A stretch of 64,000 nt of DNA. It comes from 38-11 sp964539975 (GTDB lineage: Bacteria > Bacillota > Clostridia > Tissierellales > Dethiosulfatibacteraceae). Numbering within the stretch: the first letter of the stretch is position 1; each line of letters opens with the position of its first letter. The stretch lies in NCBI GenBank assembly GCA_964539975.1, contig CAZIKK010000005.1:1-64000 (forward strand). The letters run 5' to 3'. Below the pieces are notes generated by a model that had not been told where the DNA came from, made no database searches, and was given only the letters and a program-made list of their open reading frames with translations. Shown one piece after another: positions 6,963 to 15,595 of the stretch. A program made the translations under genes and the position numbers.

Positions 6963-8822
6963 ATGGACTTAACGCGTATCATTGTTCAATTGTTTCTACC
7001 TGCATTCATCATTATTTTTGGAATTGTTGAAGTACTGGTAATTCCCCTTTTAAAAGGCAATCGCCGACTCACTCGACGAATTTCGGTGAAGGTTTTAATT
7101 GGCATTACCACCCTCATGATGCTTTTAGCTTTTGAAGAAGTGCAGAAAGGGACTATTCTCTATGAAATACCTGGGCTTTTTGGAAATGGCATCTTATTTA
7201 AAATTGATTATCTAAACTACATATTGATGATTTTTGCTGGGTTAATCTACCTGGCTGTTAGCTTTTCAAGTTCTATGGATGTAAAGGCCATCGGGAGGGA
7301 AAGAACCTTCTTTATCTTTTATGTTATCTCTTACATCTCTACCCTCGGCACTTTGATGGCTGGAGACTTGTTGAGTTTCTTCCTTTTTTTCGAAATTATG
7401 ACATTTAGCACTTATGCACTCTTGACCCATAAAAGAACGCCAGAAGTCATGTCCTCTGGAAATACCTACATCTACATGGGAATCATTGGTGGATTAAGTA
7501 TATTAAGCGGTATCTTGATGCTTTCCGCATACACTCAGAGCTATGAATGGGTGAATCTGGCAGAAAAATTCAGCGATTTGAATTACGTGAAATACATTAT
7601 AGCGGGTCTGTTCATTATGGGATTTGGAATCAAGGCAGGAATGGTTCCTTTCCATTTTTGGGTTCCAAAGTCTTACCTGGATGCCCCTTTTTCTGTGAAC
7701 GCTTTGTCCTCAGGGATTCTAATGAAAATTGGCGCCTATGGTATCTTGCGTGTCGTTGCCACCATTTTGTCAACAAGCTCGCCCACCATTTCTGCTAACA
7801 GCCTTGTTTGGATCACTTCTAAAAACATTGGCATTGCTGTTATCTGGCTTGGTATATTGACCATGGTAGTCGGTGTTTTCATGGCTCTGTTGCAAGGAAA
7901 CATGAAACTCATGTTGGCTTATCACAGTGTCAGTCAAATGGGCTATGTAATCATGGGAATTGGTGTAGCTGCCTACCTAGGATTCAGAGGGCCCATGGGA
8001 TTTGCCGGAAGTATTTACCACATGGTGAATCATGGTTTGTTCAAAGCTGTCTTATTTCTTTCCGCTGGTGTCGTCTATTTCAGAACCAATGAATTGGATA
8101 TGTACCAATTAGGCGGCCTATGGCGAAAAATGCCTATTACCGCGGCATTAACCCTTGTGGCAGCTTTGGGAATCACTGGTATGCCTGGATTCAATGGATT
8201 TGCCAGCAAATCCATTCTTCACCACGCCATTGTAGAGGCATACGAGTATGGCCATCCCTCTTTCCGATATGCAGAACTGATTTTCATGCTGGTCAGTGCC
8301 GGAACTGTCTGTTCATTTATCAAATTTTACCGCTACATTTTCCTAGGCCCAAGACCTAAACGTTTTGACACCATCGAAGGAGATATGTCAAGAATGAATT
8401 TCCCCATGGCGCTTCTTGCTGCCTTCATCATTTTTATAGGCGTGAATCCTTCTCTCTTTCTTGAACGCCTGATTATTCCAGGTCTGTTGAGCTTTACATA
8501 CGATGCGAATTTTATCAATCAATACATTGTGGACATGAACTTTTGGAATGCTTCCGATCTTTTGAGTGCTGTAATGGTATACCTATTAGGTGCGATCATT
8601 TTTGTTCTTGGTCAAAAATATCATCTATTCCAAATGCACCTTCCAAATTGGTTGAATGCTGAACGGTTTTTTTACAAACCCGTTGAGGATTTTTGTGAGA
8701 AGTTTCCCAATTATTGTGTCCAGAGATTTGAAAACAATATGGTTATTGGTGATGTCATGATTTACTCCATTCTTCTAACTGTTGTTTTGATCATGTTGTT
8801 GATTTCACGCTTGTTTCTATAA
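6963..8822 (+). CDS. Mrp/NuoL-type antiporter-like subunit, second of tandem pair
   Basis: A 619-residue polytopic paralogue of the preceding subunit; both share LGGLWxKxPxTA, AALGITGMPGFNGFASKS and HHAIxEAYEYGHxSFRYAE. It keeps Glu144 (FFEIMTFSTYALL), Lys224 and His231, but the usual Ala-His pair of the WLPxAHxxAP segment is Ser237-Tyr238 (FWVPKSYLDAPFS), so one channel histidine is lost. GAGGTGAT precedes the ATG. The stop overlaps the converging kinase gene by 6 bp, with no terminator between them. It closes the mrp operon. It may be a modified channel or a structural subunit. Confidence 0.83.
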   Translation: MDLTRIIVQLFLPAFIIIFGIVEVLVIPLLKGNRRLTRRISVKVLIGITTLMMLLAFEEVQKGTILYEIPGLFGNGILFKIDYLNYILMIFAGLIYLAVSFSSSMDVKAIGRERTFFIFYVISYISTLGTLMAGDLLSFFLFFEIMTFSTYALLTHKRTPEVMSSGNTYIYMGIIGGLSILSGILMLSAYTQSYEWVNLAEKFSDLNYVKYIIAGLFIMGFGIKAGMVPFHFWVPKSYLDAPFSVNALSSGILMKIGAYGILRVVATILSTSSPTISANSLVWITSKNIGIAVIWLGILTMVVGVFMALLQGNMKLMLAYHSVSQMGYVIMGIGVAAYLGFRGPMGFAGSIYHMVNHGLFKAVLFLSAGVVYFRTNELDMYQLGGLWRKMPITAALTLVAALGITGMPGFNGFASKSILHHAIVEAYEYGHPSFRYAELIFMLVSAGTVCSFIKFYRYIFLGPRPKRFDTIEGDMSRMNFPMALLAAFIIFIGVNPSLFLERLIIPGLLSFTYDANFINQYIVDMNFWNASDLLSAVMVYLLGAIIFVLGQKYHLFQMHLPNWLNAERFFYKPVEDFCEKFPNYCVQRFENNMVIGDVMIYSILLTVVLIMLLISRLFL

Positions 8823-9746
8823 TCCCTTTTGTTGTTCCCAGCCAAGATAAAGGGCCCCGATGGCACCATCTTGAGCTGGTTTTTTTATCATCACCTTTGG
8901 ATAGGCTTCTAGGATTCGTTGGCTTAATGGCTCCCTAATCTGATCCATTTGAGTCATGATTCCACCTAATAAAACAAGCTCGAAAACCTCTTCTTTGTTG
9001 TACAACGAGTCAATCACCGCTTTGGCAAGTTCAAATAACTTTACTGAAGCCTCCTCTAAAATATGAGCCGCTGCATCATCTCCCTCGTCTGAAGTGGCGG
9101 CAATTACTGGTGCCAATTCAGCGATTCGTTTTTTATCTACTTTGGGATCGTGGACAAACCCAATTAAATCTTCTGGACTATCAAGTTTTAAATGATACAA
9201 AATCCTATCTGTCAACTTTGTCCTATTGAGTCTGCCATCATAAGCCTGCATCATTGTTTTTAATGCCTGCATCCCCATGCCATAACCGCTTCCTTCATCC
9301 CCAAGAATGTGCCCCCAACCTCCTGCTCTCACCAATTTCCCTTTCTTCATCCCAACAGCTATTGACCCTGTGCCACTTACCACACCTACTCCTTCCGTCT
9401 TTTCTAAAGCACCAACCAACCCGGTTGTTGCATCGTTATAAACGTAGATGTCGCATTTTAATCCTAGACCTTTCAACATATCATGGATTGTTTTTTTATC
9501 TATCTCTCGATCAACGCCAGCTATTCCTAGTGAAATAAAACGCAGTTGTTCTAAGTCTAGGCCATTTTCTCTTTGATAGTATGCCAACATATCCTTGAAC
9601 ACTTTCAAGGTTTCATGTCGACCCACCGCATAATAGTTGGAAGGTCCAAAACGACAACTGTTCAGTACGCGTCCAGATAAATTCGCCAAATGGGTTAGTG
9701 TCTTAGTTCCTCCTCCATCAACTCCTATGGCATATCCTTTACTCAC
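8817..9746 (-). CDS. BadF/BadG-type kinase, N-acetylglucosamine kinase-like
   Basis: A 309-residue protein of the ASKHA fold: phosphate-1 loop IGVDGGGTKT at residues 7-16, VYNDATTGLVGA near 102, GVVSGTGSIAVG near 118, and the GGWGHILGDEGSGYGMG stretch typical of the N-acetylglucosamine kinase/BadF-BadG-BcrA-BcrD family. The start is GTG at 9746 with AGGAG upstream. It overlaps the end of the threonine aldolase gene by 8 bp, so the two are co-transcribed. The likely reaction is ATP-dependent phosphorylation of an amino sugar, perhaps from recycled cell wall; the substrate is not proven by sequence. Confidence 0.8.
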   Translation of the reverse strand: MSKGYAIGVDGGGTKTLTHLANLSGRVLNSCRFGPSNYYAVGRHETLKVFKDMLAYYQRENGLDLEQLRFISLGIAGVDREIDKKTIHDMLKGLGLKCDIYVYNDATTGLVGALEKTEGVGVVSGTGSIAVGMKKGKLVRAGGWGHILGDEGSGYGMGMQALKTMMQAYDGRLNRTKLTDRILYHLKLDSPEDLIGFVHDPKVDKKRIAELAPVIAATSDEGDDAAAHILEEASVKLFELAKAVIDSLYNKEEVFELVLLGGIMTQMDQIREPLSQRILEAYPKVMIKKPAQDGAIGALYLGWEQQKGL

Positions 9747-10791
9747 TTTTTTCTCCTATCATTTCTGCTATGATCTTAATCAGCTTTTTCACTTGTGTTT
9801 CTGGCGTAGCCCATGAAGTGACTAGTCTAATCGCTGTCCGTTTCTCATCAACCACACACCACCTGTAGAATTGGTAAGTTTCTTCCAACACATCGATTAT
9901 TTGGTTGTCCAGAATTGGAAAAATTTGATTGGATATGGGCTCGTTGAGAAAATCTATTCCCATTTCTTTTAACGCCTTACCTATTTTCGCTGCCATAGCG
10001 TTGCTGTGGGCAGCATTTTTATAGTACAAATCTTTTTCGAACAATGTTCTAAACTGAATTCCCAACAATCTTCCTTTTGCTAACAACCCGCCATTTTGTT
10101 TGATATGATAACGAAAATAGTTCTTTAAAACGGGATTGCTCAACACTATCGCCTCTCCGATCAAGGCTCCGTTTTTGGTCCCTCCAATATAGCACGCATC
10201 CGTCAAACGCGTCAGATCAGACATTTTTACATCATTTCCAGTAGCCATCAACGCTGATCCCAATCTTGCTCCATCCATGAACAAGAACAAGTCATTAGCT
10301 TGGCAAAACTCATGAAGCGCTACCAGTTCTTTTTTTGTGTAGACAGCGCCTATCTCAGTTGAATTTGAAATATACACTAGCTTAGGTCTGACCATATGCT
10401 CGTCCACATGAGCTTCTAACACAGGCTTAATCTGATTTGGAGACAATTTCCCAGATGGGGATTCAATCAAATTGATCTTATGTCCCTTTGCTTCAATTGC
10501 TCCTGTCTCATGGACATGGATGTGTCCTGTGGAAGCGGATATGACCGATTCGTAAGGTCTTAGAGCAGAAGCTATCACAATATAATTTGCTTGGGTTCCT
10601 CCAGATACAAAATGAACTTCTGCTTCTTTATCTTGAAGAGCCTCTTTAATCAAATCCTGAGCTCTCAGCGAAATGGCATCCTCTCCATATCCTTCTAATT
10701 GCTCATCATTCGTGTCTATCATCGCCTGCAGTATGTCAGGATGGGCTCCTTCATTGTAATCACATAAAAAACTGTATCTTTTGTCTTGCAT
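9739..10791 (-). CDS. ltaE: Low-specificity threonine aldolase (PLP enzyme)
   Basis: A 350-residue fold-type I PLP enzyme. HFVSGGTQANYIV at about 60-72 binds the cofactor phosphate, FMDGARLGSAL near 171 holds the cofactor aspartate, and YIGGTKNGALIGE has the Schiff-base lysine at residue 206. The family cleaves threonine/allo-threonine to glycine and acetaldehyde. I place the start at ATG 10791 (MQDKRYSFLCDYNEG) behind AAAGGTGG; a longer frame to 10857 adds 22 basic residues without family similarity. A TATAAT on the minus strand (10826-10831) may be its -10 box. First gene of a two-gene unit with the downstream kinase. Confidence 0.88.
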   Translation of the reverse strand: MQDKRYSFLCDYNEGAHPDILQAMIDTNDEQLEGYGEDAISLRAQDLIKEALQDKEAEVHFVSGGTQANYIVIASALRPYESVISASTGHIHVHETGAIEAKGHKINLIESPSGKLSPNQIKPVLEAHVDEHMVRPKLVYISNSTEIGAVYTKKELVALHEFCQANDLFLFMDGARLGSALMATGNDVKMSDLTRLTDACYIGGTKNGALIGEAIVLSNPVLKNYFRYHIKQNGGLLAKGRLLGIQFRTLFEKDLYYKNAAHSNAMAAKIGKALKEMGIDFLNEPISNQIFPILDNQIIDVLEETYQFYRWCVVDEKRTAIRLVTSWATPETQVKKLIKIIAEMIGEKSE

Positions 10792-10879
10792 GTCATGACC
10801 ACCTTTCTTGTTCTTTGTTAAAGTTATTATACCTTTTTTCCATCTTTTTTTAAACATGGACCTGTCTGATAAATGATGC

Positions 10880-10908
10880 TTGACATGGCTTGGTCATTCA
10901 TTTATAAT
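10880..10908 (+). promoter_or_regulatory. Consensus sigma-A promoter
   Basis: TTGACA at 10880-10885, a 17-nt spacer and TATAAT at 10903-10908 form a perfect consensus promoter 45 bp before the membrane ferredoxin gene. A repressor-like palindrome starts 6 bp downstream, so it is probably strong but repressed. Confidence 0.85.
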
Positions 10909-10913
10909 GGGTT

Positions 10914-10930
10914 ATACCCCTCTGGGGTAT
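10914..10930 (+). promoter_or_regulatory. CsoR/CstR-like operator palindrome
   Basis: ATACCCC at 10914-10920, a TCT spacer and GGGGTAT at 10924-10930 form a perfect 7-bp inverted repeat over the expected transcription start. This layout of C-run and G-run arms with TA flanks is like operators of the CsoR/RcnR/CstR repressor family, which sense copper or reactive sulfur. No gene of that family is in the window, so the assignment is by motif only. Confidence 0.6.
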
Positions 10931-10952
10931 TTTGTTTGCAATGGAGGTTCCG

Positions 10953-11675
10953 ATGTCACAAATATATCTAAAAACAAACCGCATTTTTTCCCCTTGGCGC
11001 AAATACGCCTGGATTTTTACTTTGACAGTCGCTGTGGGTGGCTTATGGTTTCCCCTATTAGGGTTGTTGGTTCTTCCCGTGATGTTAGGCTTAACAGCAG
11101 TCTCTTTTATTAAAGGACGTTATTGGTGTGGTAATATTTGCCCTCATGGCAGTCTGTTTGAGTCTTTACTTGAACCTTTCGCTGTCAACCGTCACATTCC
11201 TGATTTCTTGAAAACAAAAGCCTTCGGTATCGGTTTTTTCGCTTTCTTCGGCTACAACCTATTTAACCGATTTATTACCGCTTCCACTCACTGGGGCAGT
11301 TTGCTTTTTTGGGAAAGAGTGGGATTTATATTCGTAGCCAGTTACTTAATGGTAACCATTGTAGGAGGGTTAGGCAGTGTCTTTATCAGTTCAAGAACTT
11401 GGTGTACCTTTTGCCCAATGGGTACCATGCAAAAAGCTTCCTATTGGCTGGGAAGAAAAACCGGTATCAGTAAACTTGGGGACGAAAAAATCAAAATTTC
11501 CCAACTTGACGCATGTATTAGCTGTGGCAAGTGTGCAAAAGTCTGTCCTATGCAATTAAGTCCGTACCAGTCTTTTTCCGACAAAAACCAATTTGATTGT
11601 TCTGATTGCATTAAATGTTCCACCTGTGTCAAAAGCTGTCCTGTTCAGCTGTTATCCTTGGAGAAAATTTCTTAA
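10953..11675 (+). CDS. NapH/CcoG-like membrane [4Fe-4S] protein
   Basis: A protein of about 240 residues. Four membrane segments carry two CxxxCP motifs (WCGNICPHGS near residue 61 and WCTFCPMGT near residue 149), followed by a soluble domain with two ferredoxin clusters (CISCGKCAKVCPM and CSDCIKCSTCVKSCPV). This is the NosR/NapH/YccM family of membrane electron carriers. ATG 10953 follows GGAGG at 10943-10947. It is a single gene between a consensus promoter with a CsoR/CstR-like operator and a terminator. Its partner is unknown; the operator suggests a link to metal or sulfur stress, which is inference. Confidence 0.85.
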   Translation: MSQIYLKTNRIFSPWRKYAWIFTLTVAVGGLWFPLLGLLVLPVMLGLTAVSFIKGRYWCGNICPHGSLFESLLEPFAVNRHIPDFLKTKAFGIGFFAFFGYNLFNRFITASTHWGSLLFWERVGFIFVASYLMVTIVGGLGSVFISSRTWCTFCPMGTMQKASYWLGRKTGISKLGDEKIKISQLDACISCGKCAKVCPMQLSPYQSFSDKNQFDCSDCIKCSTCVKSCPVQLLSLEKIS

Positions 11676-11697
11676 AGAGCCGATGGCTCTTTTTTTA
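11674..11697 (+). terminator. Intrinsic terminator after membrane ferredoxin gene
   Basis: AAAGAGCC, a GAT loop and GGCTCTTT, followed by T residues, directly overlap the stop codon of the preceding gene. Confidence 0.85.
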
Positions 11698-11776
11698 TTG
11701 AATCGTTTGTCAATCATTCATAAATACTATATAATTAAACCTCTAAACAAGAACAAAAACGTTAGAAAGGATTCTT

Positions 11777-13954
11777 ATGCAAAAGAAACTTATCTTGGCT
11801 GAAAAGCCTTCTGTAGGAAATGAACTTGCGAAAGTATTGCATTGTCAAAATAAAAAAAATGGTTATATGGAAGGTCCAGATGCTATCGTAACCTGGGCTT
11901 TTGGTCATTTAGTCACCTTGGCGGACCCAGACGCCTATAATCCAACTTATGCTCAATGGCAATTGAGCGATCTTCCTATTATCCCTCAAAAAATGGATTT
12001 GGTCGTTATTAAACAAACTTCCAAACAATTTAAGATTGTCTCGAATTTGATGCGTCGTCCAGACGTCTCCTCTATTATTATCGCCACCGATGCCGGTCGA
12101 GAAGGAGAATTGGTTGCTCGATGGATCATTGAAAAAGCCAATGTCCGCAAACCCATCCAGCGTTTATGGGTTTCTTCTGTAACCGAAAAAGCTTTGAAAG
12201 ATGGCTTTAGAAGCCTAAAACCGGGAACAGATTATGAAAACCTTTATGCTGCAGCTGTGGCACGAGCTGAAAGTGATTGGATTGTGGGCATCAACGCAAC
12301 GCGAGCCTTGACCACCCGACACAATGCACCCTTGAGTTGCGGAAGAGTTCAAACGCCAACCCTTGCCATCATTCGACAAAGAGAAGAATTGATTCAACAA
12401 TTTGTTCCCAGAACTTATTACGGGCTAACTGCTCAAACAAAGAATCTCCTTTTTTCATGGCAAAACGAATCCACAAAGCAGTCATCCTCTTTTGATTTGG
12501 ATGTCGTTAAGTCTATTCAACGTCAAATCGCCCAAAAGGAAGGTGTTGTTACCAATATTCAAACTAATAAGAAACACGTGTATTCGCCATACTTGTATGA
12601 TTTGACTACTCTACAGAAAGATGCCTTTCAATTCTTTGGTTATTCGGCAAAAAAGACCTTGTCATTGATGCAATCACTTTACGAAACACATAAAGTGGTC
12701 ACCTACCCCCGAACAGATTCCCGATACTTAACAGATGACCTTGTTGATACATTGGGTGATCGATTATCAAGCATCAACTTGGACCCTTATCGTAGTTTTG
12801 CCTTCAAATTGCAACACCAAACTTTGACAATGTCTAAGCGTATTGTTGATAACAACAAGGTAACCGATCATCATGCCATTATCCCAACTGAAGTATCCCC
12901 TCTTCAAGGTGCTCTCAGTTTTGACGAAAGAAATATCTACGAGCTAATCATTAAACGTTTTCTATCTGTGCTTATGCCACCTTTTGTTTATGAAGAAAAA
13001 AAGATCTCCATGACACTAAATAACCACTTGTTCACAACAAAAGGCATCCAAGTTATAGACTTGGGCTGGCAAGTATTGGAAAAAAACAAAACCAAGGAAA
13101 CCCACCTTCCTGAAATGCAAGTAGGAGATACACTCTCCATCAGTCGGTTAGAGTTGACCACTGGAAAAACACAACCACCCTCACCTTTTGATGAAGGTAC
13201 GTTGTTAAGCGCCATGGCAAACCCTGTCGCTTATTTACCCAAAGGCCATCGTCATCTAAAAGATATCCTCCATGAAACAGGTGGGTTGGGCACCGTTGCA
13301 ACTCGTGCCGATATAATTGAGAAATTATTCAATCAGCAGCTCATCCTTTCCAAAGGCAAACACATTGCCACCACCCACAAGGGTAGGCAATTGCTTGATT
13401 TGGTGCCGGAGGCATTGAAATCTCCACTACTAACTGCGGAATGGGAGAGTCAATTGGATCAAATTTCCCGGGGCAAAGGGACCAAGCGTGATTTCATTGA
13501 AAAAATGCAAGATTATACTCGTGAAATTGTACAAAATATCAAAACAAGCGATGTTGAGTTCAAACACGACAATCTATCTACCACAAAATGCCCCCATTGT
13601 CATCAATTGATGCTAACTATAGAAAACAAACATGGCAAGCGACTGGTCTGTCAAGATCGAAGTTGTGGACATAAAATCCAGTTATCTCGTAAAACGAATG
13701 CCAGATGTCCCAATTGTCACAAGCAACTAGACATGGTGGGTCAGGGGGATCAACAAACCTTTATCTGTCCTTCCTGTCATTATAAAGAAAAACTCTCTTC
13801 TTTTGAAAAAAGAAAAGGCGCACAACGAAAAAAAGGCGGTAAAAAAGATTACCACCTTTACAAGAAAAAACTAGAAAAAATCGAAAATCAAGCTGCAGCT
13901 GAAGACAATCCTTTTGCAGCCTTGGCTCGATTAAAAGATAAGTCTGACAAATAA
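11777..13954 (+). CDS. topB: DNA topoisomerase III
   Basis: A 725-residue type IA topoisomerase. The Toprim domain begins at residue 3 (LILAEKPSVGNELAKV), with the acidic metal motif ATDAGREGELVARW near 103-116. The catalytic tyrosine is Tyr310 in VVTYPRTDSRYL. The C-terminus carries two four-cysteine zinc ribbons (about residues 613-640 and 652-680) and a lysine-rich tail. Length and single-subunit form fit Firmicutes TopB, which relaxes and decatenates DNA. GAAAGG precedes the ATG. It stands 22 bp before a membrane-protein gene and is probably co-transcribed with it. Confidence 0.95.
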   Translation: MQKKLILAEKPSVGNELAKVLHCQNKKNGYMEGPDAIVTWAFGHLVTLADPDAYNPTYAQWQLSDLPIIPQKMDLVVIKQTSKQFKIVSNLMRRPDVSSIIIATDAGREGELVARWIIEKANVRKPIQRLWVSSVTEKALKDGFRSLKPGTDYENLYAAAVARAESDWIVGINATRALTTRHNAPLSCGRVQTPTLAIIRQREELIQQFVPRTYYGLTAQTKNLLFSWQNESTKQSSSFDLDVVKSIQRQIAQKEGVVTNIQTNKKHVYSPYLYDLTTLQKDAFQFFGYSAKKTLSLMQSLYETHKVVTYPRTDSRYLTDDLVDTLGDRLSSINLDPYRSFAFKLQHQTLTMSKRIVDNNKVTDHHAIIPTEVSPLQGALSFDERNIYELIIKRFLSVLMPPFVYEEKKISMTLNNHLFTTKGIQVIDLGWQVLEKNKTKETHLPEMQVGDTLSISRLELTTGKTQPPSPFDEGTLLSAMANPVAYLPKGHRHLKDILHETGGLGTVATRADIIEKLFNQQLILSKGKHIATTHKGRQLLDLVPEALKSPLLTAEWESQLDQISRGKGTKRDFIEKMQDYTREIVQNIKTSDVEFKHDNLSTTKCPHCHQLMLTIENKHGKRLVCQDRSCGHKIQLSRKTNARCPNCHKQLDMVGQGDQQTFICPSCHYKEKLSSFEKRKGAQRKKGGKKDYHLYKKKLEKIENQAAAEDNPFAALARLKDKSDK

Positions 13955-13975
13955 ACCATTCAGTGGGGGATACTT

Positions 13976-14833
13976 ATGAAGCAAATCAACTATTCCCGTT
14001 TGAGAGAAATTTCTAATCGATACAAAAACCATCACATCACCGCTTTTAGCGCCCAGATGGCTTTCTTTCTCTTTCTTTCCATCTTTCCACTTGCTATGTT
14101 TATTCTCTCCATCGCATCCAGGCTTAACTTGAATGTAGATACCTTGGTGATGGAATTAGAAAACGGATTGCCTCAAGAAACCGTTTCAATGATCATGAAT
14201 GTCTTTAGCAGCTATTTAAAAAACGACAGTCTCAGTCTGCTATCTATTTCTGGAATAGCCGCTCTCTGGTCTGCTTCAAGAGGTGTCCATGCATTAATGA
14301 GAGCCTTCAATATGGCTTACGGGCACAAAGAAACAAGAAATTTCATCAAACTTAAACTGACCTCCATGTTTTACACCTTAGTTGTTATCCTTTCCATCAT
14401 CGTCACCATTGCTCTGCCCGCAATAGGACATGGCTTTTTTGTCTATGTCAATTATTTCATCCCTGTTTCTCCGGTTTTTGTCAACCTTTTTTCCGTCATC
14501 AGAATCATTTCTAATGTGGTCGTTTATGTATTTTTCATCCTGTCTATCCACAAGGTGTTGCCTGCAGGACACCTTAAATACAAAGACACTTTATATGGAA
14601 GTCTCTTTTCCATTATTGGTTGGTTGATCCTCTCATGGGCATTCAATTTTTTCATCACCACATTTTCCAATTATGCATTGATCTATGGTAGCTTGGCTTC
14701 TATGGTCACTCTAATGATGTGGATGTATTTAATGAGCACTGTGATGATGCTAGGCGCAGAAATCAATTCAACCATTCTCGCCTTCAAGAACAATGACTAT
14801 CCCTTCAACCAAACCATTTTTATTGATGAATAA
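13976..14833 (+). CDS. YihY/BrkB-family inner membrane protein
   Basis: A 285-residue protein with about six membrane helices. Family features are HHITAFSAQMAFFLFLSIFPLAMF near residue 20, LWSASRGVHALMRAFNMAYG near 96, and YGSLASMVTLMMWMYLMSTVMMLGAEIN near the C-terminus. These match the YihY/BrkB family, long mislabelled ribonuclease BN; the protein has no nuclease motif. GTGGGGG precedes the ATG. It follows topB by 22 bp and ends 8 bp before the converging recX gene. Function unproven, possibly a transporter or envelope protein. Confidence 0.85.
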   Translation: MKQINYSRLREISNRYKNHHITAFSAQMAFFLFLSIFPLAMFILSIASRLNLNVDTLVMELENGLPQETVSMIMNVFSSYLKNDSLSLLSISGIAALWSASRGVHALMRAFNMAYGHKETRNFIKLKLTSMFYTLVVILSIIVTIALPAIGHGFFVYVNYFIPVSPVFVNLFSVIRIISNVVVYVFFILSIHKVLPAGHLKYKDTLYGSLFSIIGWLILSWAFNFFITTFSNYALIYGSLASMVTLMMWMYLMSTVMMLGAEINSTILAFKNNDYPFNQTIFIDE

Positions 14834-14841
14834 AACTCTTT

Positions 14842-15468
14842 TCAAAGTTTCAATGTGTCTAAAACTCGTACAATAAGATCGTAGGTATACCCTTTGCTCA
14901 ATAAATGTCTATTGATTTTTCCCTTTATCTGTATGTTTTCAAGCCCTCTACCTTTAAGTTGGGACTGTTTTTTTATAGCCAATTCCATCGCATTTTCATA
15001 ATACATCGTTTGGTCTATTTCCCTAAAAACTTCTTCCACCACATGATTATCTACACCTTTCTGACGTAACATCCCTTCTAGTTTAATTTTTCCATATCGT
15101 TTGAACTTCATTTTATCTCGCACATACATGCGCGCAAACTGCGTGTCATCCAAATAACCTTGCTCTGTCAGTTTTCGGATGCTTGCGGAGATGCTTTCTT
15201 CTCCAAAGCCCTTCTCTTTCAATTTCTGACACATTTCACCTTCAGTCTTTTGACTTCTGGCCAATATTTTTAATGCAACTTGAAATGCGCGTTGCTTTTC
15301 TTCTTCTGTTAAAACATCCTCAATAAACCCTTTATCCAAAGTCGCCCCCTTTTGGATGCCAAATTTTTCAACCACCTCTCGTTGGAGTCCAAAGGCGAAC
15401 GCGTCATCCAAATAGATACTCATTCGTTCATAGTTGTGTTTTTGGGATTCTATTTTTGTCACAATCAT
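14842..15468 (-). CDS. recX: Regulatory protein RecX
   Basis: A 208-residue protein built from helical RecX repeats. It shows AFQVALKILARSQKTEGEMCQKLKEKGF (about 80-107), QGYLDDTQFARMYVRDKMK (about 127-145) and the following RYGKIKLEGMLRQKGV. RecX binds RecA filaments and limits recombinase activity. No recA gene lies in the window. The start codon ATG lies at 15466-15468. It is a stand-alone gene converging on the YihY gene. Confidence 0.88.
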   Translation of the reverse strand: MIVTKIESQKHNYERMSIYLDDAFAFGLQREVVEKFGIQKGATLDKGFIEDVLTEEEKQRAFQVALKILARSQKTEGEMCQKLKEKGFGEESISASIRKLTEQGYLDDTQFARMYVRDKMKFKRYGKIKLEGMLRQKGVDNHVVEEVFREIDQTMYYENAMELAIKKQSQLKGRGLENIQIKGKINRHLLSKGYTYDLIVRVLDTLKL

Positions 15469-15595
15469 TTTTTCACCATCCCATTATATTTTTCTTCATA
15501 TGCCTCATTATATCATCTTATTTCTCATTGTGTCTTGCATTTAGGTGTCTAGATGCATTATTATGATAGATAGAATATTCAAGGAGCGTGTGATT

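Noticed and set aside
953..8822. A membrane-bound [NiFe]-hydrogenase (Mbh) operon
   Set aside because: The gene order matches mbhA-H, but no hydrogenase large or small subunit genes or NuoI-like genes follow; only antiporter subunits are present.
13976..14833. Ribonuclease BN
   Set aside because: The YihY/BrkB family was once annotated this way, but it is a membrane protein family without nuclease motifs; the true RNase BN is an MBL-fold enzyme.
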